Shown piece by piece: positions 49,425 to 60,920 of a stretch of DNA of 64,000 bases. Origin of the DNA: Xiashengella succiniciproducens (GTDB lineage Bacteria > Bacteroidota > Bacteroidia > Bacteroidales > Marinilabiliaceae). The DNA lies in contig NZ_CP098400.1 in assembly GCF_023674465.1 (NCBI RefSeq), positions 2,322,801 through 2,386,800 on the forward strand. The letters run 5' to 3'. Under the pieces are notes generated by a model that was given only the letters and a program-made list of their open reading frames with translations, had not been told where the DNA came from and searched no databases. The translations under genes were made by a program, and so were the position numbers. Each line of letters starts with the position of its first letter. The stretch's first letter is position 1.

Positions 49425-50258
49425 ATGGACAAAACATATATAAGGATATTTCAAGGTCTCACTTTGGTTTTGACTTTGGTTTTATTCTGGGGATGTACCC
49501 CATCTGCTGTAAAGTTTGCAGACGAGATGTATGAAGAAGCCAAGGCGCTAAAGGATTCAGGCAATTTCAATCTGGCCAAGATCAAGCTTGACAGTGTGAT
49601 GCTACTTGCAGGCAACCAAAGTGAAAAAGGACAGGAAGCACGTAAGCTGCTTGCAGAGATTGAGATTGATGAGCAGGAGCGGAATCTAAGGTTTCTTGAC
49701 AGTGCACTTGTTGAACAGGAAGCACTACTTGAGCCCTTAATGAAGAATTTCACTCTGAGCGACGAATATGGCAGTGAGAAACTGCTGATTCACAAAAGGC
49801 AGAAGCCGGAGAATAGTTACAACAGGACCTACCTAAGGGCCCATCTGAGTGAAGACGGCAATTTTTACATTTCAAGCCGTTACCACGGTTCTAGATGGAT
49901 TAATCACAACAAAATAAGGGTTTACCTCGGATCAGAGTCTGTTAATTCAGAGGAAGTTGCTGATAATGGTATCGACATGAGACGCTTTGAGGATGGCGAG
50001 TTTAAGTGGGAATTTGTATACTACAAAGATGGGAAGGACAATGGAATTGTGGATTTCATTGCAGCCAATTCAGACAAGCCTCTAAGAGTTGAGTTTATTG
50101 GCAAATCGAGGGAATATATAATAATGGAACAATATGACCGGGAAGCCATCCGTGATGCATATGAGATATCATTTATACTTAAGGAGATAAAGCGAATCAA
50201 GGACGAGAAAAAGAAGTCAGAAGAACTTCTTAACAAATTAAGACCCAGCCATTTTTAG
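49425..50258 (+). CDS. Hypothetical lipoprotein
   Basis: A 277-residue protein I do not recognise. The N-terminal signal ends in the lipobox-like LFWGC (Cys at about residue 24). Residues about 25-100 are strongly helical with a TPR-like feel ('ADEMYEEAKALKDSGNFNLAKIKLDSV'), here quoted in short pieces only: ADEMYEEAKALKDSG. A beta-rich middle (about 130-235, 'GNFYISSRYHGSRWINHNKIRVY') follows, and a Lys/Glu-rich C-terminal helix. It precedes the large T9SS adhesin by 150 nt in the same direction; a shared role is possible but not shown. Confidence 0.7.
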   Translation: MDKTYIRIFQGLTLVLTLVLFWGCTPSAVKFADEMYEEAKALKDSGNFNLAKIKLDSVMLLAGNQSEKGQEARKLLAEIEIDEQERNLRFLDSALVEQEALLEPLMKNFTLSDEYGSEKLLIHKRQKPENSYNRTYLRAHLSEDGNFYISSRYHGSRWINHNKIRVYLGSESVNSEEVADNGIDMRRFEDGEFKWEFVYYKDGKDNGIVDFIAANSDKPLRVEFIGKSREYIIMEQYDREAIRDAYEISFILKEIKRIKDEKKKSEELLNKLRPSHF

Positions 50259-50408
50259 TCTTTTCGGACAAAGTACTCCTAAGTCTCCGGGGGATAATCC
50301 AAAATAACTCAGGCTTCACGTTAAAAAAGGCCGGGTTTATCAAAAAATCAAGCATCTCGTCGCAGGTAGTTGTAAATTTAGCTTTCGCTATCATGTAAAC
50401 TGCCTGTT

Positions 50409-53400
50409 ATGATCAGATCTCTGTGGATTTTCTTATTTGCGTTGATGGTTCAAAGTGCAATCGCGCAGGAAGTAAGACTTGAATTAATACAAAACGCTAA
50501 AGAAGGTGTTGGGAATGCAAAGTTCCAGATAATAGTTGATCCCGTATACGACTTTGAATTCACAGTAGATTTAAGCTATTCCGGATCTGCTGCACAATCA
50601 GTTGACTATACTCCAGTATCTTCTGTTACCATAGCTGCAGAACAAACCAGTGCAGAAATTGAGCTAATTATCATTGACGACGATATTGCTGAACCTACAA
50701 AGACAATATCAGTATCTATTACCTCAGTTAGCGACACTAGCGTAAACTATAACACTGCTTTATTGGATATTAATCTTGAAGATAACGATACACCTTCACT
50801 AAGTATTACCGGGCTCTCAATTAGCGAAGGTAATACATCTGGTCAGGGCAACTTCGAGATAAGTATGACTGGTCCTGCGCAGGAAACTATCATCCTTCTT
50901 TTCAACACTTCAGATGGAACGGCAGCTGCAGGCAGTGATTATGAAGGCATTACAAACCATAATGTTACAATTCCTTCAAATACAACGTCTGTCCTTGTAC
51001 CTGTTACTATATTTGGAGATGCTGTTGCAGAGCCTGATGAGACCTTCATGGGCACAATTAGTATTTCCAACATTAACGGGCAGCAGGTCACAATATCTCA
51101 GCCCACCGCTATTGCAACAATCGAAAATGATGACTTTGCGTCCTTCTCAATAAATGATATAACTGTCAGCGAAAACGCAGGAACTGCTGTGTTTACAGTT
51201 ACATTAAGTCATGCAGTACAAGGTGGTGCTACCGTTAAATACACAACAAACCCAGTATCTGCTACCCCAAGTAATGACTTTACTGCAACCAATGGAACTC
51301 TGACCTTTACTGGAACAGCAGGTGAAACTAAAACCATCAGCATTCCAGTAGTAAACGATGCAATAGCTGAGCCTACAGAGACATTTCAGGTAATACTATC
51401 GGATCAGACAGGCTATGGCGTTTCAATTGCTGATGACACAGGTATTGCAACGATAACTGATGACGATGCCGTAACTATCAGCTTAGCCGGCTTTACTGTT
51501 ACTGAAACGAATACCTCTCAAACAGCCAACTTCACCGTTACAATGAGCGGGGCTGCACAGGAAGCTGTTGAACTGCTTTTCAATACTTCAGACGGCACAG
51601 CGCTTTCAGGCAGCGACTATATTGCTGTTCCTGGTCAGACTATATTGATTTCTGGCGGTCAGACAACTGTGGACATTCCGGTTACTATTCTGGGTGACGA
51701 AATATCAGAGCCAGAGGAAACGTTTACAGGTATTATAAGTATAGTCAATATAAATAATCAACAAATCTCAATAGCCCAGGCCTCTGCTGTTACTACTATT
51801 AATGACGATGATATTGCCAATCTGGTAATTACAAAGACTGCTGGCAATACCGAACCTAATGTTGGCAGTAATATCACTTTCACGATAAAAGTTAAAAATG
51901 AAGGCCCTGGCAAAGCCTTTTCGGTTGTTGCAACAGACATCCTGCCTTCAGGGTATGAGTTGGTTTCTGCAACAACGGTGACAGGTACATGGACTGCCCC
52001 AACATGGAACATAGGGGAACTTGTTTCTGGATCAGAAGTCACCCTGATCATAGTTGCGAAAGTGCTCAGTACAGGAACATATAATAACACTGCAAGTGTC
52101 ACTTCAGTGACAACTGACCCGCAGAGCAGCAATAATATTGTTACTCTGAATGTAAATCCAAAACCTGTTGCCGACCTTGCGATTACCAAGACAGTCAACA
52201 TCGCCAATCCAAAGATTGGTGATGATGTAGAGTTTACAATAGTTATATCAAACGCCGGTCCCAGTACTGCAACTGGTGTGACAGTAAACGACCTGCTTCC
52301 TGACGGCTTCCTCTTCAAGGAATATACTGGAAGTGGTACCTATAATTCATCTACAGGGGCATGGAACCTGGGTAATATTACTATGGGAACTTCTGTTGAG
52401 TTAAAGATTAAGGCTACAGTAAAACTGGGGGTTAACTACACCAATTCAGCTACGGTAACAGCTACCGAACTCGATACCAATCCCGGAAATAACGAGGCAT
52501 CAGTTTCGGTAACAGTTGGAAACAGTGCCCCGGTTGCAACCGACGATCTTTACACCACAAATGAAGATCAGACTCTTGCAGTCAATGCTCCCGGACTCCT
52601 TGAAAATGACAGTGATCCGGATATGAATCCACTTCAAGTCACAGGTTTTACAATAGCCGGAACTACTTATGTAGCAGGTCAGACTGCAGTCCTACCAGAC
52701 TATGGTTCACTTACTATTTTTGCGAATGGAAAACTGGAGTATCTGCCCAAACTAAACTACAATGGTACTATTCCGCTCATAAACTATTCAATTTCTGACG
52801 GTACACTGTCTGCTACAGGAATCCTGTCAATTATTGTAAATCCAGTAAATGACCCGCCAGTAGCAGCCAACAACCTCTACACAACTACTGAGGATATTAT
52901 CCTGGATGTAACTGCTGCTGAAGGAATCCTCATCAACGACAGCGATCCTGACAACGACAATATTAGTGTTACAGGTTTCACTATTGGTGTCACCAATTAT
53001 AGTGCCGGTAGTACAGCGGACCTTACCCAGGGGAAAATCATTGTCAGAGCAAACGGAAGCTTTACATTCACACCAGGAGTTAATTTTTACGGTCTTTACC
53101 CGGATATCTTTTACAATATAAGTGATGGAGAGTATACCGCTAGCGCAAGACTCAGAATAATGGTCAATGCAGTAAATGACCCTCCAGTTGCACTGGATGA
53201 TTATATCTATACTACAGAAGGCACAGGCATTATTTTCGACATCCTTGCCAATGACAATGATGCAGCAGATGGCGGAAACGGAGGTTTGGCAACAAATACT
53301 TTAAGAATCACCAAACAACCTTCAAAAGGAAGTATTATAATACTGGCCAACAAGAACATAAGCTATAGTCCGCATTTGGGCTTCTTTGGAAAGGATACTG

Positions 53401-56054
53401 CTGAATATGAGATATGTGACCTTGGTTATCCTTTGCCTGCACAGTGTACTACTGCAAAAATCTTCATCGATGTAACGCGTCGCTCCCCGCTTGCTGTGGA
53501 TGACCTCGCCTCTACTGATGAGGATACACCGGTAACCTTCAATGTGCTTACAAATGACGTTGATGATGACATTATGCCCGAGACTTTCACTATTGTGAAT
53601 CAACCCACTTCCGGAAATGTTGTTTATCAAGGCAACGGAGTTGTAAAATACACTCCTGCACTCAATTTCAATGGCAGTGACTATTTCACCTATACAGTGC
53701 GGGATGCAACCGGCCTAATAAGTAATGTGGCACGTGCGGATATTAATGTCCATCCAGTTCCCGATTCGCCAGTATCCACAAGCAGACTTTACTCTACAAA
53801 GGAAAATCAATCTGTAGTCATCCCAATATATCAACTCGTAAGTGACCCTGAAAATGACGTAGATTATTCAACTATTGTAATTGAAAACTCACCCGGCCAT
53901 GGAAGTATTAGTCTGGGTGCTAATGCCGGTGAACTGATTTACACACCTGAAGAGGCTTATTCAGGCAATGACAGCTTTGACTACAGTGTGGCAGATGCAA
54001 CCGGACTTAGGAGTAACGTCTCGACAATCAGTATTCAGGTTACCAATCAGGCTCCTGTTGTGGTTAATGACAGTTTTACTGTCAATGAGGACGAGGCTAC
54101 CGAACTGGATGTAGTTGCAAATGATACAGACCCGCAGGATAATATTGATCCATCAACAATAATTATTGTCACCCAACCTGCAAACGGAATTGCTACAGTT
54201 GACCCTGTCAAGGGAGTAATAATTTACACCTCGGCACTCAACTACAATGGCAATGATTCACTGGTTTACAAAGCATGCGATGAAACAGGCTATTGTGGAG
54301 AAGCGGCAGTATTTATTACAGTCCTTCCTGTCAACGATGCCCCTGTTGCGGTGGATGACAACAGGACAATACTAGAAGACAATCCCGTATTCATGGATGT
54401 TTTGTCAAATGACTATGATGTTGACAACGAAAACGAGCAGCTAGTCATCACAATAGCCCAACTACCATCTCATGGTACTGTTCAGGTAGCTACCAACCCC
54501 AACGGTATTGTTTATAGTCCTTCACATGACTACAACGGAAGCGACAGCTTCAGATACAGGATTACCGACCCAGATGGTGCCTGGGGAGAGGCTGTGGTCA
54601 ACATTACAATAAGTCCTGTAAATGATGCACCACAACCATCCAGTGACAGCTACAGCAACATAAATGCAGCAGGTGCAACACTAAGAATACTGGATAATGA
54701 TGTTGACCCAGAAGACAATATTAACCCGGCATCTGTTACAATAGTCACGAATGCAGAGCATGGGACAATTACTGTCAATACTGATGGAAGCGTATTCTAT
54801 CTGCCGGATCCTGAATATTTTGGAGATGATGCATTTGTTTATTCAGTCTGTGATACTGAGGGAGCATGCAGCCAGGCTACAGCTACCTTGTGGGTTACCG
54901 CAGGTAATGGTCCTCCGCATGCTGAAGATGATTATCTGACTCTGAATGAAGATGAGCCATTGTTGTTTAACCCGCTTGATAATGATAGTGATCCCAACAA
55001 CAATATTGACCCCCTATCCCTTACAATTCTTGAAGCTCCGGCACATGGCACTATTGATTATTCAGGGGAAAGTGGAGATTTGATCTATATTCCCAATCCA
55101 AATTATTATGGTATAGACAAGTTGGTTTACACATTCTGTGACCTTGGTCATCCGCCACTTTGTGCTTCAGCATCCGTATTTTTCACAATAAATGCAGTGA
55201 ATGATGCTCCTGTCACAGCTAATGATGAGATTGCCATGTTTGATATGTCAATTGCATCAATCAATGTGCTTGACAATGATTCAGAAACAGAGAATGAGGC
55301 AATGTCTGTCTCAGCAGTAAGCGAATCTCCGACAAAATTTGGCACATTCACCTTAAGCGCAGACGGTAGCTTCGAATATAGTTCATATCCGGGAGCATAC
55401 TGTAATACCGACACAATTATATATAGAGTATGTGACATTCATGGGGCATGCTCAGATGCACTGATTATTATCAGCATTATGCCACTTGATAGCGATGGTG
55501 ATGGCATACCCGACTTTGTAGAAACGCTGGATCGTGATACTGACAAAGACGGAACTCCCGATTATCTGGATACTGATTCAGATAATGACGGAATACCCGA
55601 CTACATAGAATCGGGAATAAGCGATGCATGTGACAACGACAGCCCAGTTGATACAGATGGTGACGGAGTTCCCGACTACCTGGATTTGGATTCAGATGGT
55701 GACGGAATGCCTGATGCGTCAGAGGGCACATCCGACTGTGACGGAGACGGGACACCCAACTATATCGACGAATACGACGACTGTGCCGACAGATTACATA
55801 TGCCCAGGTACTTTATCCCAGCCCTTGAATCAACCTGGAAGATTCAGGGTATAGTAGACTATAACGACAACGAACTGTCAATCTTCAATAGATGGGGAGG
55901 TGTAATTTACCATAAATCGCCCTATGATAACAGTTGGGATGGAACAACAAACCAGAACCTATTTGGCTCAGGCAATCTTCCCGAAGGTGTATATTACTAC
56001 ATCCTTAGAGTGGGTAATGACTATTACAAGGGAAGTATATATCTGAAACGATAA
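50409..56054 (+). CDS. T9SS type B cargo adhesin (Calx-beta, DUF11, Ig-like, TSP3, CHU_C)
   Basis: The 1881-residue secreted surface protein has a signal peptide (1-19, ending AIA-Q). Domains in order: four Calx-beta (about 20-125, 128-240, 243-350, 354-465); two DUF11 (about 469-585, 588-700); ten Ig-like/cadherin-type modules of 92-108 residues (about 705-1690), many opening with 'VNDAPVA.DD'; a Ca2+-binding thrombospondin type 3 region with 'DSDGDG.PD' (about 1694-1795); and a gliding-motility-associated C-terminal sorting domain (about 1803-1881, '[13 protein letters not shown]', '[11 protein letters not shown]'). The last marks export by the type IX system. Its PorP/SprF partner follows after 30 nt. 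Confidence 0.93.
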   Translation: MIRSLWIFLFALMVQSAIAQEVRLELIQNAKEGVGNAKFQIIVDPVYDFEFTVDLSYSGSAAQSVDYTPVSSVTIAAEQTSAEIELIIIDDDIAEPTKTISVSITSVSDTSVNYNTALLDINLEDNDTPSLSITGLSISEGNTSGQGNFEISMTGPAQETIILLFNTSDGTAAAGSDYEGITNHNVTIPSNTTSVLVPVTIFGDAVAEPDETFMGTISISNINGQQVTISQPTAIATIENDDFASFSINDITVSENAGTAVFTVTLSHAVQGGATVKYTTNPVSATPSNDFTATNGTLTFTGTAGETKTISIPVVNDAIAEPTETFQVILSDQTGYGVSIADDTGIATITDDDAVTISLAGFTVTETNTSQTANFTVTMSGAAQEAVELLFNTSDGTALSGSDYIAVPGQTILISGGQTTVDIPVTILGDEISEPEETFTGIISIVNINNQQISIAQASAVTTINDDDIANLVITKTAGNTEPNVGSNITFTIKVKNEGPGKAFSVVATDILPSGYELVSATTVTGTWTAPTWNIGELVSGSEVTLIIVAKVLSTGTYNNTASVTSVTTDPQSSNNIVTLNVNPKPVADLAITKTVNIANPKIGDDVEFTIVISNAGPSTATGVTVNDLLPDGFLFKEYTGSGTYNSSTGAWNLGNITMGTSVELKIKATVKLGVNYTNSATVTATELDTNPGNNEASVSVTVGNSAPVATDDLYTTNEDQTLAVNAPGLLENDSDPDMNPLQVTGFTIAGTTYVAGQTAVLPDYGSLTIFANGKLEYLPKLNYNGTIPLINYSISDGTLSATGILSIIVNPVNDPPVAANNLYTTTEDIILDVTAAEGILINDSDPDNDNISVTGFTIGVTNYSAGSTADLTQGKIIVRANGSFTFTPGVNFYGLYPDIFYNISDGEYTASARLRIMVNAVNDPPVALDDYIYTTEGTGIIFDILANDNDAADGGNGGLATNTLRITKQPSKGSIIILANKNISYSPHLGFFGKDTAEYEICDLGYPLPAQCTTAKIFIDVTRRSPLAVDDLASTDEDTPVTFNVLTNDVDDDIMPETFTIVNQPTSGNVVYQGNGVVKYTPALNFNGSDYFTYTVRDATGLISNVARADINVHPVPDSPVSTSRLYSTKENQSVVIPIYQLVSDPENDVDYSTIVIENSPGHGSISLGANAGELIYTPEEAYSGNDSFDYSVADATGLRSNVSTISIQVTNQAPVVVNDSFTVNEDEATELDVVANDTDPQDNIDPSTIIIVTQPANGIATVDPVKGVIIYTSALNYNGNDSLVYKACDETGYCGEAAVFITVLPVNDAPVAVDDNRTILEDNPVFMDVLSNDYDVDNENEQLVITIAQLPSHGTVQVATNPNGIVYSPSHDYNGSDSFRYRITDPDGAWGEAVVNITISPVNDAPQPSSDSYSNINAAGATLRILDNDVDPEDNINPASVTIVTNAEHGTITVNTDGSVFYLPDPEYFGDDAFVYSVCDTEGACSQATATLWVTAGNGPPHAEDDYLTLNEDEPLLFNPLDNDSDPNNNIDPLSLTILEAPAHGTIDYSGESGDLIYIPNPNYYGIDKLVYTFCDLGHPPLCASASVFFTINAVNDAPVTANDEIAMFDMSIASINVLDNDSETENEAMSVSAVSESPTKFGTFTLSADGSFEYSSYPGAYCNTDTIIYRVCDIHGACSDALIIISIMPLDSDGDGIPDFVETLDRDTDKDGTPDYLDTDSDNDGIPDYIESGISDACDNDSPVDTDGDGVPDYLDLDSDGDGMPDASEGTSDCDGDGTPNYIDEYDDCADRLHMPRYFIPALESTWKIQGIVDYNDNELSIFNRWGGVIYHKSPYDNSWDGTTNQNLFGSGNLPEGVYYYILRVGNDYYKGSIYLKR

Positions 56055-56084
56055 ATGTTTTGATAAACGGTGAAAACAAAAATA

Positions 56085-57020
56085 ATGAAGCGCTCAATCT
56101 ATAAGATACTGATCCCTTTACTGTTCTGTGTGCTGCCCCATGCAGCCACGGGGCAGCAGGATCCTCTGCTGACACAGTATATGTTTAACACACTTGCATT
56201 TAACCCTGCCTATGCCGGAACCTCAGGTATGTTACATGCAATGGTTACATCAAGGCATCAATGGATTGGATTTGATGATGCACCTTCTACACAGACCTTC
56301 ACTATCCATACCCCATTCACTGCAAAGAGCTTTGCAACAGGGCTTACATTTATCCGCGATGAGATAGGTCCCACAGCCAACACATCTGCCTGGTTTGACT
56401 ATTCTTACCACCTTAATCTATCACGTTCGGTAAAGCTATCATTAGGACTGAAGGGTGGATTCAGCCATTATAAGACCGACTTTTCAAAACTGATAGCAGA
56501 GGCGTCGCCAGAGGAGGCAGCCTATTTTGAAACCCCGGAGGCACAGATGCTACCCAACTTCGGATTTGGAACCTATCTTTGGTCAGACAAGTTTTATCTC
56601 GGAATCTCTGCCCCACGACTGCTTGAGAATTCGGTTGAAAACGAGGTAGTACCAGGTTCCTATACTATTGACGAGAAACGTATCTACTTATTAATGGGAG
56701 GTGTAGTATTTCACATAAATCAGGACTTTGTACTTAAACCATCATTTATGTTGCGATTGAATGAGAGCTCCCCCCTTTCAGCTGATGCCAACCTTACCTT
56801 GTTTATCAAGGATAGGATAAGCGCCGGAGTATTTTACAGAGATCCCAAGAGTGCAGGAGGTATAGTAAGTCTGAAACTTGGCAATCAGTTTTCTATCGGT
56901 TATGCATATGACACAAGCTTCGATAGTCTGGCATCCAAATTTGGCAGCTCCCATGAATTTATGATAGGTTTTGAGTTTAGTTTCAAAAAAGATAAAGTGC
57001 TAAATCCAAGATATTTCTGA
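56085..57020 (+). CDS. Type IX secretion PorP/SprF family outer-membrane protein
   Basis: A 311-residue outer-membrane beta-barrel. The start at the ATG 56085 (MKRSIYKILIPLLF) is preferred to a GTG five codons earlier. The signal peptide ends ATGQQ, followed by the diagnostic 'DPLLTQYMFNTLAFNPAYAGT' type N-terminus, quoted here as TQYMFNTLAFNPAYAG. It ends 'GFEFSF...LNPRYF', with a C-terminal aromatic. In T9SS, such proteins pair with type B (CHU_C) cargo and are needed for their secretion or anchoring. It lies 30 nt after the adhesin and 1 nt before the next gene. Confidence 0.93.
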   Translation: MKRSIYKILIPLLFCVLPHAATGQQDPLLTQYMFNTLAFNPAYAGTSGMLHAMVTSRHQWIGFDDAPSTQTFTIHTPFTAKSFATGLTFIRDEIGPTANTSAWFDYSYHLNLSRSVKLSLGLKGGFSHYKTDFSKLIAEASPEEAAYFETPEAQMLPNFGFGTYLWSDKFYLGISAPRLLENSVENEVVPGSYTIDEKRIYLLMGGVVFHINQDFVLKPSFMLRLNESSPLSADANLTLFIKDRISAGVFYRDPKSAGGIVSLKLGNQFSIGYAYDTSFDSLASKFGSSHEFMIGFEFSFKKDKVLNPRYF

Positions 57021-57021
57021 T

Positions 57022-58605
57022 ATGAAAAGGTCTCAGACACACTGTTCGTTCCAGGTCAGGTTGCATAGACCCTCCGTACTGCTAAGGCTTATGCTCATTG
57101 CATTTATGATACTTGGTTTTTGCATGACGCTCCCGGCCCAAAGCAAGGCACTCCATAAGGCAGACAAGGCCTTTGGACGCTTTGACTATTCCAAAGCATT
57201 GAATATCTACCAGAAACTGGAAAAGAAAAACGAGTCAAAATATTACGTCACCAAGAGGATTGCCGACTGTTACCGCCTGTTGGATATGCCTACCCATGCA
57301 GTGGAATGGTATGAAAAAGCTATTGAATTTCATGATGTGGATGCTGAAACATATTATCACCTGGGGCAGACTCTAAGAACCTTAAAAAGATATGAGGAAT
57401 CAGATATATATTTAAACCGTTTCAGGGCAATAACCCGGACCCAGACTCCGCAACAAGGATTATCTCCTGAAGAATATCTAAGAACTGTAAGATCTGACTC
57501 AGGTAGGTTTGAGATTGTAAAGCTCAGCATCAACACCCCTTACTCGGAAATTGGACCTGCTCTCTATGACGGAAACAAACTTGTTTTCTCGTCAAACACA
57601 CCTGAGAACAGTGTGGTCAGATACCTTGACTCACGCAATAACAAACCATTCTACAGTCTCTATGTTGCAGAGCTGGAAGAACTGGCTACTACAGGTATTC
57701 CTACTCCCTTCCTGCCGAGGATAAGAACCGAACTAAATGATGGTCCAGTAAGTTTTTCACATGATGGAAACCTAGTCTATATTACACGCAACACAGTGCT
57801 GACACAAGAAGGGGTCAGCGAACTTGATATATTTACTTTATCAAAGCGAGAAGGTAAATGGAACACAACCCTTGCAACCCTGCCACTTAAGCTAAAGGGT
57901 TATTCTATTGCTCATCCTGCAATCAGCCCGGACAACCAGAGGCTTTACTTTGCCTCAAATATGCCCGGTGGTTATGGAGGCATGGATTTGTATTATAGCG
58001 AACTTAAGGGAGGCTTTTTCTCCCAGCCTGTTAACCTGGGTCCGGGAATCAACACTGCAGGTAATGAGGTATTCCCCTTTGTTGATACCAACGGAAGACT
58101 GTTTTTTGCTTCTGATGGATTGCCGGGGCTTGGTGGACTTGACATCTTTGTTGTGTTACCTGGTGAATATGGTTTTTCAAATCCACATAACCTGGGTCCG
58201 GACATCAATACTCCTTATGATGATTTCGGTATTACCATCCTATATGATGACAGCGGTGGCTACTTTGCATCAAACAGGCCCGGAGGTGAAGGAAGTGACG
58301 ATATATATGCCTTCCGCACTTTGGTTCCACTCAGATTCACTCAGATACGGGGAACTATTACCAACGATATCACAGGTGAAGCAGAGGAAGCTGTATCCAT
58401 CAGCATATTTAAGAAGAATGGCATTCCTGTGGCCAACCTTGAAAGTGATGAAAAGGGCAATTACTCCTTCCATCTACTTAGTAACGAAGAATATACAATT
58501 TACTTCCGCAAAAGGATGATGCAGGATATAGAGAAATCAATCAAACCTTCTGACATGAAGGCATTCGGAACACTTAACCTCAATATCAAACTGGCTCCAA
58601 GATAA
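57022..58605 (+). CDS. PorE-like TPR and beta-propeller protein lacking OmpA domain
   Basis: A 527-residue exported protein. After an unusually long N-region and signal segment (about 1-40, ending LPAQ), it has TPR repeats (about 43-130), a WD40/PD40-type propeller (about 160-430, 'ISPDNQRLYFASNMPGGYGGMDLY', 'FFASDGLPGLGGLDIF', each shown in part) and a carboxypeptidase-regulatory-like beta-sandwich (about 437-527). This is the PorE order but stops before an OmpA peptidoglycan-binding domain. It starts 1 nt after the PorP/SprF stop. I infer a periplasmic or outer-membrane partner of the adhesin system. Confidence 0.82.
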   Translation: MKRSQTHCSFQVRLHRPSVLLRLMLIAFMILGFCMTLPAQSKALHKADKAFGRFDYSKALNIYQKLEKKNESKYYVTKRIADCYRLLDMPTHAVEWYEKAIEFHDVDAETYYHLGQTLRTLKRYEESDIYLNRFRAITRTQTPQQGLSPEEYLRTVRSDSGRFEIVKLSINTPYSEIGPALYDGNKLVFSSNTPENSVVRYLDSRNNKPFYSLYVAELEELATTGIPTPFLPRIRTELNDGPVSFSHDGNLVYITRNTVLTQEGVSELDIFTLSKREGKWNTTLATLPLKLKGYSIAHPAISPDNQRLYFASNMPGGYGGMDLYYSELKGGFFSQPVNLGPGINTAGNEVFPFVDTNGRLFFASDGLPGLGGLDIFVVLPGEYGFSNPHNLGPDINTPYDDFGITILYDDSGGYFASNRPGGEGSDDIYAFRTLVPLRFTQIRGTITNDITGEAEEAVSISIFKKNGIPVANLESDEKGNYSFHLLSNEEYTIYFRKRMMQDIEKSIKPSDMKAFGTLNLNIKLAPR

Positions 58606-58710
58606 TTTTTCCTAGCAATAGTGCTGAAAACAGAATTTTTTGAAACCGAAAAGCTTTTTCATCGTTATAGCTGGATAATTATTTTGTTTGAAAATCACAA
58701 AAGGAGATTT

Positions 58711-59316
58711 ATGAGTGATGAGTTAAAGTCAAAGAGCATCTGGGGATTCTTCCTCAGCATCAAGAGTATATTACTGTTTTTCCTGGTTTTTATATTACCA
58801 CTTGCAATAGCTACCTCTATTCAGTTTGTACCAGGTTACTGGATAAACGGTGCGTATATGTTTTTTGCTGTATCAGCCATTATACTTACAACAGAAGTAG
58901 TTTTATACTTATGGATGTGGGCCCTTGGCAATGCTTATTATAAGGCATCACCGGTCAGAGAGATGTTTTCCAACAAGGCATTCCGTCTTTTTGTTTGGAT
59001 TCCACTATTGGTCACAGTATTGTTTATAGCATTTTGGGTCTATGGAGCATCTACGATTTATATGGGAAAACTATCTGCAGCCAACATGTTGTATTCCACA
59101 CTCCTATATGCCATACCGCTACAGCTTATATTTATGATTGGTAAGTTTTACTGCTTTTATTTTACAGCCAAACTGTTAAAGTCGGCAGAAACTGGTAAGA
59201 AAGCCAGGTTTGAGAATTTCACCAAAGAGTTTATACTTCTGCTCTTTTTCCCCATAGGACTCTGGTTTATTCAACCCCGCATCAATAAGTTGTACAGGCA
59301 ACTGACAATATGGTAA
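58711..59316 (+). CDS. Hypothetical membrane protein with four helices
   Basis: A 201-residue protein from MSDELKSKSIWGFF, with an AAGGAG sequence 4 nt before the ATG, a rare strong ribosome-binding site in this window. That site decides against the longer GTG frame from 58621. Four hydrophobic segments (about 10-35, 45-70, 90-115, 125-155) are followed by a basic cytoplasmic tail ending 'FIQPRINKLYRQLTIW'. It matches the generic pattern of Bacteroidetes integral membrane proteins of unknown function. It is 1 nt upstream of mnmD and probably in its operon. Confidence 0.72.
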   Translation: MSDELKSKSIWGFFLSIKSILLFFLVFILPLAIATSIQFVPGYWINGAYMFFAVSAIILTTEVVLYLWMWALGNAYYKASPVREMFSNKAFRLFVWIPLLVTVLFIAFWVYGASTIYMGKLSAANMLYSTLLYAIPLQLIFMIGKFYCFYFTAKLLKSAETGKKARFENFTKEFILLLFFPIGLWFIQPRINKLYRQLTIW

Positions 59317-59317
59317 A

Positions 59318-59989
59318 GTGACAGAAGAAAGGGTCTTAAAGATTTCGGAAGACGGCAGTGCCACCTTATATGTCCCATCATTTGATGAGCATTATCATTC
59401 GTGGCATGGAGCCATCCAAGAGTCCTTGCATATATTTATCAATGCAGGACTTGAGCAATGTAGTGACACAGATCCTTTAACTATATTAGAGGTGGGCTTC
59501 GGAACAGGGCTCAACGCCTTACTCACACTAATCCATAAACCGACATCCACAATTCAATACCATAGCCTTGAAAAATACCCGGTTGCTTCAAATCTTGTGT
59601 CCCAATTAAACTACCCCGAACTCCTGGGTTCAGGTCAACTGCGAGACCTGTTTGACACAATGCACAGTGTTGAGTGGGACAAAGCACACAAGCTCACTGA
59701 TGACTTCTATCTTACAAAACACTGGTGTGACTTTCAAGATTTCAGGTCGGACCTGAAATTCAACCTGATTTATTTCGATGCCTTTGGTCCGGATAAGCAG
59801 CCTGAATTATGGACAGAGGCAATGTTTGCCAACATTGCCTCAATGACTGCTCCCGGAGGAATCCTTACCACATACTCGGCCAAGGGCTCAGTTCGCAGAG
59901 CCTTACAGGCTGCCGGCTTTTGGGTCGAAAGACTTCCCGGTCCTCCCGGAAAAAGACAGATGATCAGGGCTACATATCAGGGTGTTTGA
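59318..59989 (+). CDS. mnmD: tRNA (5-methylaminomethyl-2-thiouridine)-methyltransferase MnmD
   Basis: A 223-residue methyltransferase that completes the mnm5s2U modification at wobble position 34 of certain tRNAs. It corresponds to the N-terminal half of E. coli MnmC, here as a stand-alone protein. The SAM motif ILEVGFGTGLNALL is at about 56-69, and 'FDAFGPDKQPELWT' and 'LPGPPGKRQMIRA' are diagnostic of the family. The start is a GTG (59318) 1 nt after the stop of the membrane-protein gene. Upstream ATGs do not exist in frame. Length is normal for MnmD. Confidence 0.9.
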   Translation: MTEERVLKISEDGSATLYVPSFDEHYHSWHGAIQESLHIFINAGLEQCSDTDPLTILEVGFGTGLNALLTLIHKPTSTIQYHSLEKYPVASNLVSQLNYPELLGSGQLRDLFDTMHSVEWDKAHKLTDDFYLTKHWCDFQDFRSDLKFNLIYFDAFGPDKQPELWTEAMFANIASMTAPGGILTTYSAKGSVRRALQAAGFWVERLPGPPGKRQMIRATYQGV

Positions 59990-60088
59990 AATCTTCACGG
60001 AAAATTTTCCAATTGCATAATTTCACTGTAAATTCGCAGCATTTGAAGTATTAACTCATAATTTATTGGACTTAAATCTGAGAGATCT

Positions 60089-60898
60089 ATGAAAAAGTAC
60101 TCTTATGTCATTGGCATCTTTCTGCTTATTGCATTGTTACCTGCATGCAGGTTGAAAGTACCAGGATCGGGCAAGGTTGAAATGAAGAATACTGTCGATA
60201 GCGTTAGCTATGCATTGGGCTTCATGAGTGCTAATCAGTATATGATGAACTTTGAGCGTATCCCATTTGACACACTGGACAGAAAGGATCTGGCACGAGC
60301 CTTTTCAAAGTCAACATTGAAGAAGGAATATGTCGAGTTTATGAAAAACTCATTTGGGGAGTTTAACGAGGAGATATATCACACTGCCTTTATCAATAAA
60401 GTAGCCTACAACAAATCCTACTTTAACGAAATGGACGCAGATATTTTCCTTGACGGAGTTTACCTGGCAAGGCAAAGAAAACTGGAAGAAATGCATAATG
60501 CAAAGGCTGACAGCAACCGGGTAAAGGGCAAGGCCTTCCTTGAAGAGAATGCAAAGCGTGAAGGTGTGATACAACTTGAGAGCGGCCTCCAATACAAAGT
60601 GTTAGTTGAAGGCAATGGCCAGACTCCAACAGAAAACGACGTTGTAAAAGTACACTATAGAGGCACCTTAATCGACGGAACCGTGTTTGACAGTTCGGTT
60701 GAAAGCAACGAACCTGCTGAATTCAAAGTAACAGATGTCATTAAAGGTTGGCAGGAAGCTCTGAAGATGATGCCGGTCGGATCGAAGTGGAAGCTCTATA
60801 TTCCTGCAAACCTAGGTTATGGTGAAAACGGCAGCGGAGAAAAAATTGGTCCCGAAGAAACTCTGATATTCGAAGTAGAGCTTATTGCAATCAAATAG
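60089..60898 (+). CDS. FKBP-type peptidyl-prolyl isomerase lipoprotein (Mip/FkpA-like)
   Basis: A 269-residue lipoprotein (lipobox LLPAC, Cys at about residue 20). The N-terminal helical dimerisation region (about 30-150, 'SVSYALGFMSANQYMMNFE') precedes an FKBP domain (about 155-269) with 'GLQYKVLVEGNGQTP', 'VHYRGTLIDGTVFDSS', 'VIKGWQEALKMMPVGSKW' and 'YIPANLGYG'. Most active-site aromatic residues are kept, so isomerase activity is likely. It helps folding of exported proteins. It is probably transcribed alone; a shared terminator follows. Confidence 0.92.
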   Translation: MKKYSYVIGIFLLIALLPACRLKVPGSGKVEMKNTVDSVSYALGFMSANQYMMNFERIPFDTLDRKDLARAFSKSTLKKEYVEFMKNSFGEFNEEIYHTAFINKVAYNKSYFNEMDADIFLDGVYLARQRKLEEMHNAKADSNRVKGKAFLEENAKREGVIQLESGLQYKVLVEGNGQTPTENDVVKVHYRGTLIDGTVFDSSVESNEPAEFKVTDVIKGWQEALKMMPVGSKWKLYIPANLGYGENGSGEKIGPEETLIFEVELIAIK

Positions 60899-60920
60899 AA
60901 TCAACTCTGGTAAAAAATAA

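Noticed and set aside
51758-52318. A 186-codon open frame opposite the DUF11 region of the adhesin.
   Set aside because: Valine- and threonine-rich antisense of repeat-coding DNA; the adhesin frame is unbroken and matches known domains.
50409-56054. DNA-level tandem repeats or CRISPR-like structure in the adhesin gene.
   Set aside because: The ten Ig-like modules are similar only in protein; at DNA level they have diverged, with no regular repeat-spacer pattern.
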